DNA of 12,520 bases from Halothece sp. MAG (GTDB taxonomy: Bacteria > Cyanobacteriota > Cyanobacteriia > Cyanobacteriales > Rubidibacteraceae), in the NCBI GenBank assembly GCA_018610095.1, contig JAHEOB010000251.1, positions 1-12,520 on the forward strand, in the 5' to 3' direction. Positions within the stretch are counted from its first letter, which is position 1. Every line of letters begins with the position of its first letter. A program made the translations under genes and the position numbers. This document shows, piece after piece, positions 1-6,800 of the stretch. The notes below the pieces were generated by a model. That model did no database searches. It was not told where the DNA came from and was given only the letters and a program-made list of their open reading frames with translations.

Positions 1-449
1 AAAATCGCAGGATAACTTTCCACAAAATCAGCCCCAATGCCATTTTCACCATCTTGCAGGGGAATATAGTTGGGAATGACAAATAGTTCATCCCCTTGCT
101 TGGCAAAGTGTTCTAACTGCTTAAAGCCCTGCTCATAACGCTTGCCAAAGAAGTATTTCAGGCAACCATTATCAAAGCGCGATCGTTTATCTTGGTCATC
201 TAAGAAATGCTCACCGTCTTGAGCTTGCCGTGTTGTCAGCTTCCAGAGGGTGTCAGATGGCAAATGATAAGCGTAGGGCTTGGTGCTGTTGCGCTTGATG
301 ATTGCCCAAGGGCGATTTTGATTTCTCCCTAGTAGGGCTAACTGAGCTTGCGCTTGTTGGAAGAGGGAAAGTTTAGTGGCGGTTTTGGTGGCGGTTTGGT
401 TGGTTGATGTTTTTTGATTCTTTTGCTGATTATAATAGTTGAAAGACAT
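1..449 (-). CDS. N-terminal part of an unrecognised protein, possibly a plasmid-type replication/primase protein (runs off left edge)
   Basis: An open minus-strand frame starts at ATG 449-447 and stays open to the window edge, giving 149 codons of an incomplete gene. The start is supported by AAGG eight bases upstream. The first 35 residues are a low-complexity Asn/Gln/Thr/Lys stretch beginning MSFNYYNQQK. An ordered part follows with RPWAIIKRN, KPYAYHLP, KYFFGKRYEQGF and, near the cut, DELFVIPNYIPLQDGENG and GADFVESYPAI. I do not recognise the family with confidence. The last segment resembles the part just before the acidic motif in some mobile-element primases, and the repeats and palindrome upstream would suit a self-regulated replication gene. 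This is weak inference. No signal peptide or membrane span is visible. The rest of the gene lies outside the window. Confidence 0.6.
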   Translation of the reverse strand, partial: MSFNYYNQQKNQKTSTNQTATKTATKLSLFQQAQAQLALLGRNQNRPWAIIKRNSTKPYAYHLPSDTLWKLTTRQAQDGEHFLDDQDKRSRFDNGCLKYFFGKRYEQGFKQLEHFAKQGDELFVIPNYIPLQDGENGIGADFVESYPAI

Positions 450-470
450 CGGATGAACCTTTTTGGTTAT

Positions 471-488
471 CCCGATCTGGCTGAGGGG
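471..488 (-). repeat. Third copy of the upstream repeat, inverted, in the leader of the left-edge gene
   Basis: On the minus strand this reads CCCCTCAGCCAGATCGGG. It matches the plus-strand core of the repeat at 576-604 (CCCCTCATTCAGATCGGG) at 16 of 18 positions, but lies in the opposite orientation. It ends 21 bases before the ATG at 449. An mRNA that also carried the other two copies could therefore pair this unit with either of them. Confidence 0.6.
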
Positions 489-493
489 AGATT

Positions 494-528
494 TATATTA
501 CTGTCTAAATTGGACATGATGTAATATA
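494..528. promoter_or_regulatory. Nested palindrome, candidate operator upstream of the left-edge gene
   Basis: Outer arms TATATTAC (494-501) and GTAATATA (521-528) form a perfect 8-bp inverted repeat. Inside them lies TGTCTAAATTGGACA (502-516), a palindrome of the form TGTC-N-AA-N-TT-N-GACA. Two dyads of this quality within 35 bp and upstream of a start codon look like a binding site for a dimeric repressor, possibly autoregulatory. The surrounding TATAAA/TATATT-like bases could also hold a minus-strand -10 box, but I could not pair one with a good -35 box. The binding protein is unknown. Confidence 0.5.
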
Positions 529-544
529 ATCTTTATAGATTGTG

Positions 545-573
545 TTGCCCCTCAACCAAATCGGGGTTTGCAT
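545..573 (-). repeat. 29-bp direct repeat, copy 1
   Basis: TTGCCCCTCA at the left end and TCGGGGTTTGCAT at the right end are shared exactly with the copy at 576-604; the middle differs at a few bases. Each unit carries CCCC and GGGG about 11 bases apart, so it is also a weak dyad. The period is 31 bp. It could be an iteron-like protein-binding site or part of a structured leader. Confidence 0.6.
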
Positions 574-575
574 AT

Positions 576-604
576 TTGCCCCTCATTCAGATCGGGGTTT
601 GCAT
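576..604 (-). repeat. 29-bp direct repeat, copy 2
   Basis: This is the second unit of the tandem pair, two bases after copy 1. It matches copy 1 at about 26 of 29 positions and matches the inverted copy at 471-488 better than copy 1 does. The unit is on the side far from the start codon, so any protein bound here would sit upstream of the candidate operator. Confidence 0.6.
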
Positions 605-975
605 TCGGGCGCGGAAATTGCAGTTCCTCGCCATCCATTTTTACTCTCGGAAATGTCGTTCCGAAAGCTAAAAACAGAACTACCAAGCGGTTAGGGCGTA
701 TCGTCGTTTTTTCTGGACGGTGCGCCTTAACTGCGTTTTGAGTTTTACTTGTTTTTGAGTATTCATTTTTGTTTTTCCAGCTATTGTTATTACTTTTAAG
801 CTAAAGGTGATATTTAGATCAGTGTAATGAATTTTGGCGAAACAGAAAAGGACTAAACACTTAGTGGATGTTCTATTACTGCTTTTAACCCAAGTTAATG
901 TTGCGTGATGCCCCCTCTGAGCGCGATCGCGCAGGGAGTTTTTGTTTAAGTCCCGCTAGAAAAAAGTACGCCCTC
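605..975. other. Intergenic stretch without a convincing gene
   Basis: I see no supportable gene here. It holds a small dyad TCGGAA-6 nt-TTCCGA (647-664), a 28-codon Lys/Arg-rich minus-strand frame (766-680) too short and weakly supported to call, and a hairpin-like palindrome with a HIP1 site (912-945). The insertion sequence lies just to the right. Confidence 0.4.
912..945 (+). terminator. GC-rich hairpin with T run, possible terminator
   Basis: CCCT and AGGG arms enclose the perfect palindrome GCGCGATCGCGC (921-932), which contains a HIP1 octamer, and are followed by AGTTTTTG. The shape fits a plus-strand intrinsic terminator. No plus-strand gene is evident upstream, so it may be only a HIP1 palindrome beside a T run. 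Confidence 0.25.
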
Positions 976-978
976 TTA

Positions 979-991
979 GGTTCTGTTGACA
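979..991 (+). repeat. Left terminal inverted repeat of the IS
   Basis: GGTTCTGTTGACA is an exact inverse of 1807-1819. It marks the downstream end relative to the transposase. TA immediately outside is one half of the target duplication. Confidence 0.9.
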
Positions 992-994
992 TAA

Positions 995-1441
995 CTATCG
1001 TAACCAGATGAGAGAAGAAGCGAATTCCACAAATCCCAAGTAAGATAAATCTGTTTTGTCAAAACGACTAAATACTCGACGATAATACTTCAATTTGTTG
1101 AAGAAACATTCCACTAAGTGTCGTTCTTTGTAGAGATGAGAATCATACACTCTTGGATTGCAAGCATTCTTTCTGGAAGGAATGACTACTTCCATGTCGC
1201 GAGCGCGAAGGAAGTTGACAAAACTAGAGCTATCGTAAGCTTTGTCTGCAATAACTCGGTAGGGTTCATAGTCGGCTAATAGCTCCCTTGCTTGGGTGAT
1301 GTCAGAGGTTTGTCCCGGTGTCAAAAGAAATCGTAAAGGATTTCCTAAAGCATCCACCACCGCATGTCGTTTGGTACTAAATCCACCACAGCTACGTCCT
1401 AAGGACTGATATTGCTGCCCCCTTTGGCTCCCGCGGCACAA
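995..1441 (-). CDS. IS427-type transposase, second frame (orfB, catalytic C-terminal part)
   Basis: This is the C-terminal part of the DDE transposase that cuts and joins the element ends. It has no good start of its own and is probably made only as a fusion with the first frame through a -1 shift at the G run (1418-1422). After the shift it reads GQQYQSLGRSCGGFSTKRHAVVDA, here split as GQQYQSLGRS and GGFSTKRHAVVDA. The second catalytic Asp is in VIADKAYDS. The catalytic Glu is the second Glu in ERHLVECFFNKLK, followed by YYRRVFSRFDK as in the family. The fused protein would be about 251 residues, a normal length. The frame ends shortly before the left terminal repeat. No internal stop or missing catalytic residue is seen. 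Confidence 0.88.
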   Translation of the reverse strand: MCRGSQRGQQYQSLGRSCGGFSTKRHAVVDALGNPLRFLLTPGQTSDITQARELLADYEPYRVIADKAYDSSSFVNFLRARDMEVVIPSRKNACNPRVYDSHLYKERHLVECFFNKLKYYRRVFSRFDKTDLSYLGFVEFASSLIWLR

Positions 1442-1749
1442 GGATGAGCTCGAATCACTGTGCTGTCTGGGATGAGCTGTTCTAGGTCTGGATCATCAAT
1501 ACTGGCTTGCAATAAACGGGTCCAAATTCCTCGTCGGCACCAGCGCCGGTATCGTTTATAAATCGTATTCCATTTTCCAAACCTGCTCGGTAGTTCTCTC
1601 CATTGAGCACCAGTCCGAGTGATCCAAAGGACTGCTTCTAAAAAGCGACGACACTGTTTGGGATTTGCAATTCGTACATCAGGTTGAGATTTGAGAAAGC
1701 TAAAAATCCGAGCCCAAGTTGAATCATCCAATCTAACACGAGATTTCAT
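1399..1749 (-). CDS. IS427-type transposase, first frame (orfA, N-terminal DNA-binding part and first Asp)
   Basis: The 116-codon frame starts at ATG 1749 and carries the N-terminal DUF4096-type domain of IS5/IS427 transposases: the LDDSTWARIFSFL opening, the FLEAVLWITRTGAQWRELP motif and the WNTIYKRYRRWCRRGIW motif. The first catalytic Asp is D95 in IPDSTVIRAH. It overlaps the second frame, with the minus-strand run AAAGGGGG inside the overlap; slipping back by one base there joins GAKG to GQQYQ and restores the family sequence. Without the shift the protein ends at residue 116 with NISP, lacks two catalytic residues and could act as an inhibitor. The Shine-Dalgarno site is poor. Confidence 0.88.
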   Translation of the reverse strand: MKSRVRLDDSTWARIFSFLKSQPDVRIANPKQCRRFLEAVLWITRTGAQWRELPSRFGKWNTIYKRYRRWCRRGIWTRLLQASIDDPDLEQLIPDSTVIRAHPCAAGAKGGSNISP

Positions 1750-1806
1750 TTCACTGAAGGATTGCTTAACTTGCTACTATACCTAGATTTTGATGGTGCC
1801 TTTCTG

Positions 1807-1819
1807 TGTCAACAGAACC
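1807..1819 (-). repeat. Right terminal inverted repeat of the IS
   Basis: TGTCAACAGAACC is an exact inverse of 979-991. Read inward on the minus strand it contains TTGACA, a -35-like hexamer facing the transposase start. A TATAGT-like -10 lies 25 bases further in, which is too far for a standard promoter. Confidence 0.9.
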
Positions 1820-1928
1820 TAACACCCTACAGATTTTTGGAAGCCTTACATGACAAGCAAATTGAAGGCTAAGATCAAGTCACTGATGTGTTAACTATTA
1901 GTCGTACTCATTAATAACTGGAGAATTG

Positions 1929-2807
1929 ATGAAAAAAAAGTTTCGTAAAGAACTAGTAATTGGGATTTTAGGAAGTATTTTTATTAGTACACCTAGTTCA
2001 GCACAATCGCTCTTGGAACAAGCAAAACTTTATAATTTAATTAATAGAGTTTTGATTAATGAGAATCAAGCGGAAAAAGAGGATAAGTTATTTCCAAACG
2101 ATATTTTACAAACTCAATCCAATTCTCGTGCTGATCTTGTTTTTAATGAAGGAACGATCGCGCGGGCAACAGCGAATACTCGCTTTCACTTTGAATCAGG
2201 GTTACGACGCTTCCAATTAACTGATGGTACAGAGTTATTGATTATTCGACCAGGTAATGGAGGAACAATAGAAACGCCCAATGCAGAGATTAAAGTTCCT
2301 GGTACTGCTTTATTTGTTCAACGTCGATCTAATGAAAATCAAACGCGAGTTGGTGTTTTGACAAACCATCCCAATGAAGGCGTACAAGTATCGAATGCCC
2401 AAGGAGAAGATACTGTTGAACTCAACGGTGGAGAAATTGTTACTGTAACTGACGATGTGGTTGGAGAGGTTCAAACGTTTAATTTAAGAGTGTTTTATGA
2501 AACTAGCCAATTAACAGGAGGTTTAGGACCAGGTTGTCAAAACCAGTCTCCGGAAGGACCATCTGCGGTTCAAACCACCTTGGAAGCAGTTTGTCCAGAA
2601 ACGCTAGCTGCTTTAAGGGAACAAGCCAATCTTTCTCCCCAGATTCCATCTACCGAAGATCCTAACGCTAATTTAAGAGGAATTCGTCCTTTAATAATTG
2701 AAGGAGACTTAATTGGACCTAACGAAGAAAACTTTCCTTTAGGAATTGATTTATTTCCTCAAGAGCCCATACAAGAGCCAGTGCAACAACCTCCTCAACA
2801 GCAATAA
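1929..2807 (+). CDS. Exported FecR-domain protein (paralogue of the gene at 9161-10003)
   Basis: I place the start at ATG 1929, not the TTG three bases earlier, because GGAG at 1920-1923 is spaced correctly only for the ATG. The 292-residue product has a Sec signal peptide: a basic start KKKFRKE, a hydrophobic core, and probable cleavage after PSSA near residue 25. A FecR-type domain (about 55-155) follows, with SNSRADLVFNEGTIARA and PNAEIKVPGTALF, then ENQTRVGVL. Two Cys near 203 and 222 could form a disulfide. The tail is rich in Pro and Gln. Classical FecR spans the inner membrane and passes a signal from an outer-membrane receptor to a sigma factor; this one has no cytoplasmic part and is predicted free in the periplasm or outside. 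A probable barrel gene follows 64 bp downstream. The promoter is unclear, with the IS ending 110 bp upstream. Confidence 0.85.
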   Translation: MKKKFRKELVIGILGSIFISTPSSAQSLLEQAKLYNLINRVLINENQAEKEDKLFPNDILQTQSNSRADLVFNEGTIARATANTRFHFESGLRRFQLTDGTELLIIRPGNGGTIETPNAEIKVPGTALFVQRRSNENQTRVGVLTNHPNEGVQVSNAQGEDTVELNGGEIVTVTDDVVGEVQTFNLRVFYETSQLTGGLGPGCQNQSPEGPSAVQTTLEAVCPETLAALREQANLSPQIPSTEDPNANLRGIRPLIIEGDLIGPNEENFPLGIDLFPQEPIQEPVQQPPQQQ

Positions 2808-2871
2808 TTTTTATTTGTTTTGGTTTGACTGTTAAAAAGTAATCGATATGTAGCAAAATCAAAAAAAGGTT

Positions 2872-3825
2872 ATGCAATTAGTAAGTAAAGCATTTTTATT
2901 CTTAACAGTAAGTGCAATAGAAACCCTAACGGCTACTTCTGTTTTTGCTTCTGAACTAGAAGAAAAACAAAATAAAGAAAGTGAAGAAACTAATTATACG
3001 GCAACAGAAGAAGAACAGCTTGGTGACATTCAAGTGATTTCTGATGAAAGAAAAAAGCAACCCTCTACAGTAGATTTACTATTTCGTTCTTCATTATTTT
3101 CTAGTTCTAATATTACCTCTATAGAGGATTTTGAAACAGATGATCCTCGTCTTGATAATTTTGAGCGTTCCGATATTAGTTTTGCTAACGGAATTTTTTT
3201 AGTAGCAACTCCTTCTCTAGATACAAATACAAATTTAATGGCTTATGGTGGCGGAAATTTTGTCCGTTATGGTAATAGCAACAGTTTGGATTATAATTCT
3301 ATTAATTTAGGAGTTGGTATCCAAAGACAGTTTAATTCCAAAGTATTTGGAGAACTTAGTTGGCGTCATGATCGACTTTATGATGCTGGTAATGGAAATG
3401 AAATTATTTCAACAAATGATAGTGATGCTTTTCTAGTAGATAATGTCGTTGAACTTTCAGTGCAACGTCAAGATCGCTTAAGTGAAAAATTAACATTAAA
3501 TTCTACCTATGCTTTGGCAGGTCACATTGTTAATCCTGATGAACTGAGTTATATTCGCAATGAACTTGATTTTGCTCTACGTTATCAACTTGCTTCAAAG
3601 TGGCAAAGTGAATTGGGATATCAAGTTACGCTGGATAGTTTTACCGAAGCTGATAGAACAGATTTCCAACAGCAACTGCAAGGAACAATTACTTATCAGG
3701 CTACGGAAGATTTATTCATTGAAGGATTGATTGCTTATAACTTTGGTAACTCCACTTTAGAAGGTATTGATCCCGATGAGTTTCAGGCTGGAATTCGTGT
3801 TGGTTACGATTTAGAGCTATTTTGA
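2872..3825 (+). CDS. Probable outer-membrane beta-barrel protein
   Basis: This 317-residue protein has a signal peptide with probable cleavage after VFA at residue 26. A strongly acidic, Glu-rich linker (about 27-60) follows. From about residue 80 to the end there are alternating hydrophobic/polar strands such as INLGVGIQRQF, VFGELSWRHDRL, NELDFALRYQL, WQSELGYQVTL and QAGIRVGYDLELF. The chain ends in Phe, the usual signal for barrel insertion by BamA. I do not recognise a named family; perhaps 10-12 strands. It is likely co-transcribed with the upstream FecR protein, with no terminator in the 64-bp gap. In ferric-citrate signalling a barrel receptor contacts FecR, so a partnership is possible, but no TonB box or plug domain is visible. 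The Shine-Dalgarno site is weak (AAGG only two bases before ATG); no other start fits. Confidence 0.7.
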   Translation: MQLVSKAFLFLTVSAIETLTATSVFASELEEKQNKESEETNYTATEEEQLGDIQVISDERKKQPSTVDLLFRSSLFSSSNITSIEDFETDDPRLDNFERSDISFANGIFLVATPSLDTNTNLMAYGGGNFVRYGNSNSLDYNSINLGVGIQRQFNSKVFGELSWRHDRLYDAGNGNEIISTNDSDAFLVDNVVELSVQRQDRLSEKLTLNSTYALAGHIVNPDELSYIRNELDFALRYQLASKWQSELGYQVTLDSFTEADRTDFQQQLQGTITYQATEDLFIEGLIAYNFGNSTLEGIDPDEFQAGIRVGYDLELF

Positions 3826-3840
3826 TACTAAATAAGAATT

Positions 3841-6800
3841 CTAATGATGGAATTGTTTTTCACAAAGGGAAGACTGTTTTTTAGATGCTTCAACCTTAGT
3901 GATTAGGTAGTTGGAAACGCGATCGCAGCCTTTTTCCTGCAAAGCAGCAAGATCAAATTGCCACTGTTTTAAATTCCCCTTTTTACCACCTGCTAGTAAG
4001 CTATTACCATCTGGACTAAAACTAATGCTATTTAGTGGTTGTTGGTAGCCTTTTAAAGTGGCTAGCGTTTCTGCTGTCTCAACATTCCAAAGTTTAATCG
4101 TTTCATCTTTACTGGCTGAAGCAAGAACCTCTCCATCCTGTCTAAAACTAAGATCGGTTACTGCCTTCCGATGTCCTTGTAACGTTTTAAGGTGTTTACC
4201 ATCAGAAACACGCCATAATTTAATCGTATTATCCCATCCTGCAGACGCTAGAATTTGACCATTTGGACTAAAGGCAATATCGCTGACTGCGGGTTCATGG
4301 GCCTTAAATTCCTGTTGAAGCGTGCCATCGGCTTGCCAGAGTTTTACTTTGCCATCATATCCTGCTGATGCAAGGATTTTCCCTTTTGGCGCAAAACGAA
4401 CACTGGTGACTCCCCCTTTATGGGCAGAGAAACTCTCTTTTAGTTTACCAGAACGATTCCAAAGGCGAATTGTTTCATCCTCACTACCAGAGGCAATGAG
4501 TTCATCATTTGAACTAAAATCGACACTTGTAACACGATTCTTATGACCTTTTAGGGTTTGCGAGAGACTGCTGGGGTGATCAAGATTCCAAACTTTAATC
4601 CTTTTGTCATCACTTCCTGAAACTAAATATTGTCCATTAGCACTAAAACTGAGAGAGTTGATACTGCCAGAATGACCTTTTAGCGTCATTTCTGGTTCTT
4701 GTTGAGTAATTCCCTGACGATTCCAAATTTTGATTGTGTCATCCCAACCTGCGTAAGCAGCGCGATTGTGATAAGGGGCAAAGGCAACAGTATAAATCTC
4801 TTCCTCATGAGAACGATTTGTTTCTGGTAATTCCCAAGTTCTCAAGGTCTGATCATTACTAGCAGACACTACAAAAGACCGATTTGGAAACACACTAATA
4901 TCTCTTACCGTGCCTTGATGAGCCGTTGATGTTTTCATTGGAGAGGTTGGATTCTCTTCTAAAGACCAATACTTGATAGTTCCTGCTTTATCGCCAGTAA
5001 TTAGGGTTTCTCCATTTAGGGTAAAGGCAATACTTGTAATTGGTTGGTTTTGGCTAGGTAGTTGACGTTTGGAACGACCATTTATTTTTTGAATCTCAAT
5101 TTTACCGGATAAACTAGCAACAGCAAGTGATTGACCATTAGGGCTAAAGGCAATATCACCGACACCCGCTTGATAATTCCCAAACTCTTCCACTAACGTG
5201 CCATCAAGTTGCCAAATTTTTACCGAAGCGGATTGTTCACTGCCTGAAGCGATGAATTGACCGTTTGGAGAAATGCTAATACGATCGACCCCTTCTTTAT
5301 CAGCAACAAATTGTTCGTGTTGCTTGCCGTCGAAGGTCCAAATCGTAATGGTTCCATCTTCTGTTCCCGTTGCTATAAAATTTCCTTTAGGACTATAACG
5401 AACACTGGTAAGACCTTTTTGATCGGTCTTTATCGTTTGCACTAATGTACCTGCTTGATTCCATTGTTTAATGGTGCCATTGTTACTCACTGAAACAAAC
5501 TGATTCTTATTAGAATGAAAGTCAAGATCGATTACCGACCCTTGATGATGCTCCAATGTCTTTAATAACTCTCCGTTGGATTGCCATAGCTTAATCGTAC
5601 TATCCCAACTAGCTGAAGCAATAAATTCTCCATCTGAGGAAACATCAACTGCTGACACAGTTTCAGTATGTCCGGTCAAAACGTTACGGGCTTGGCTGCG
5701 GTGAAGTAAGTCTTGTAAAGTACTTGCGACTTTGATTGGTAGATAGTCCGAGGAAAATGCAATATCTGTGAGTTGTTCTTCAGCTTGTAAACTGGTTTTT
5801 AATGCTTTTAAAGGCTTTTCTGATTCATAAAATGCTTGTGCTGAAGAATTGAGCGTTTCCACTTGATTCTCTAATGCTTGTTGACGTTGCCAAAAAGCTA
5901 AACTACCCACTGCAATTGCTGCTATACCTAAAAAGCTAATTGTAGCAGCAGCAGCTTGAGCGCGTCGGAGTCGCCGTCGGGCTTGACGTTGTTGAGCATC
6001 TCGTTTGGCTAACCCTGCTTCAATAAATGCCTGAACGCTTTCGGATAGTTCGTCAGTCTCCTTAATATAAATTTCTTCAGCTTGGGCTAATCGCGCCCCT
6101 TGCCATAAATAATCGGGATTTTGATTATTTTGTTGCCAAAGTTTAGCTGCTTGCTCCAGTTGTCGCTGTAATTGTAAGCGATTACGGTTTTGTTCTAGCC
6201 ACCAACGTAACGTGGACCAGTTATGAATTAAGATTTCATGAACAATTTCAATAGTTGCTTCTAGGGGGAATTCCGATAACTCTTCCGGTTCTGATAGTTC
6301 GTTGGTGCCACGGCTTCGACTCACTTCAGCATAACTGGTGATTTCTGAATCTAGGATAACTAGATTTGCTTTAACTAATTCTTGTAAGGTTCGTTCGACT
6401 AAGGCTTGAGGATATTTATTAACAATTAAATCGCCTTTACTAATCCGACGAGAGGTATCAGCAATGTCTTCTCCCACTTGGGTTAAGGCAAGGAAAATCC
6501 ACTGAGCACAACTACGCGCCTCAGGATCAAGGTTTTCATAAACGGCATTCGCTTTCTTTTCGAGAGCCCCTTCTAATCCGCCAATTTGCTGCTGGTAGGC
6601 TTCTAGAGTAAGTTTTCCCTGCTGACGGTATTCCCAAAGCTGCTCTAAAACAAATTCCAGTAGTGGTAACTTTCCAGTGGCAGTTCCAATTTCTTGTAAT
6701 AGAACTTCCACCAGTGCTGGTTCCACTTCTAATCCCACACTTTCCGCCGGTTTGATAATCACATTCCGATAATCTTGCTCCAATAAGTGGGGAGGAACAA

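Larger units (their letters stand above)
979..1819 (-). mobile_element. Complete insertion sequence, IS5 family, IS427-like
   Basis: The 841-bp element is bounded by perfect 13-bp inverted repeats, GGTTCTGTTGACA (979-991) and its complement (1807-1819). TA flanks both ends (977-978 and 1820-1821), consistent with a 2-bp target duplication; with the flanking TTA/TAA the identity extends to 16 bp. The two overlapping transposase frames lie on the minus strand and carry a full DDE set. Perfect ends and an intact catalytic set suggest a recent and possibly active copy. It sits about 110 bp upstream of the plus-strand FecR gene, where it may have displaced the original promoter region. Confidence 0.92.

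Noticed and set aside
545..604. Tandem 29-bp repeats as a CRISPR array
   Set aside because: Only 2 bp separates the units, there is no spacer-length DNA, and no cas gene is present.
680..766. Minus-strand frame of 28 codons, starting MNTQKQVKLK, rich in Lys and Arg
   Set aside because: Very short, the GGA before it is weakly placed, and no recognisable motif. Not enough to call a gene.
898..1872. Plus-strand frame of about 43 codons that becomes continuous (MLRDAPSERD... to ...HDKQIEG) if the IS is removed
   Set aside because: No ribosome site, no known family, and the first part runs through a HIP1 palindrome. Probably chance, though it could be a remnant interrupted by the IS.
1926..1928. 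TTG as start of the first FecR gene
   Set aside because: GGAG would be only two bases away; the ATG at 1929 has a correct five-base spacing.
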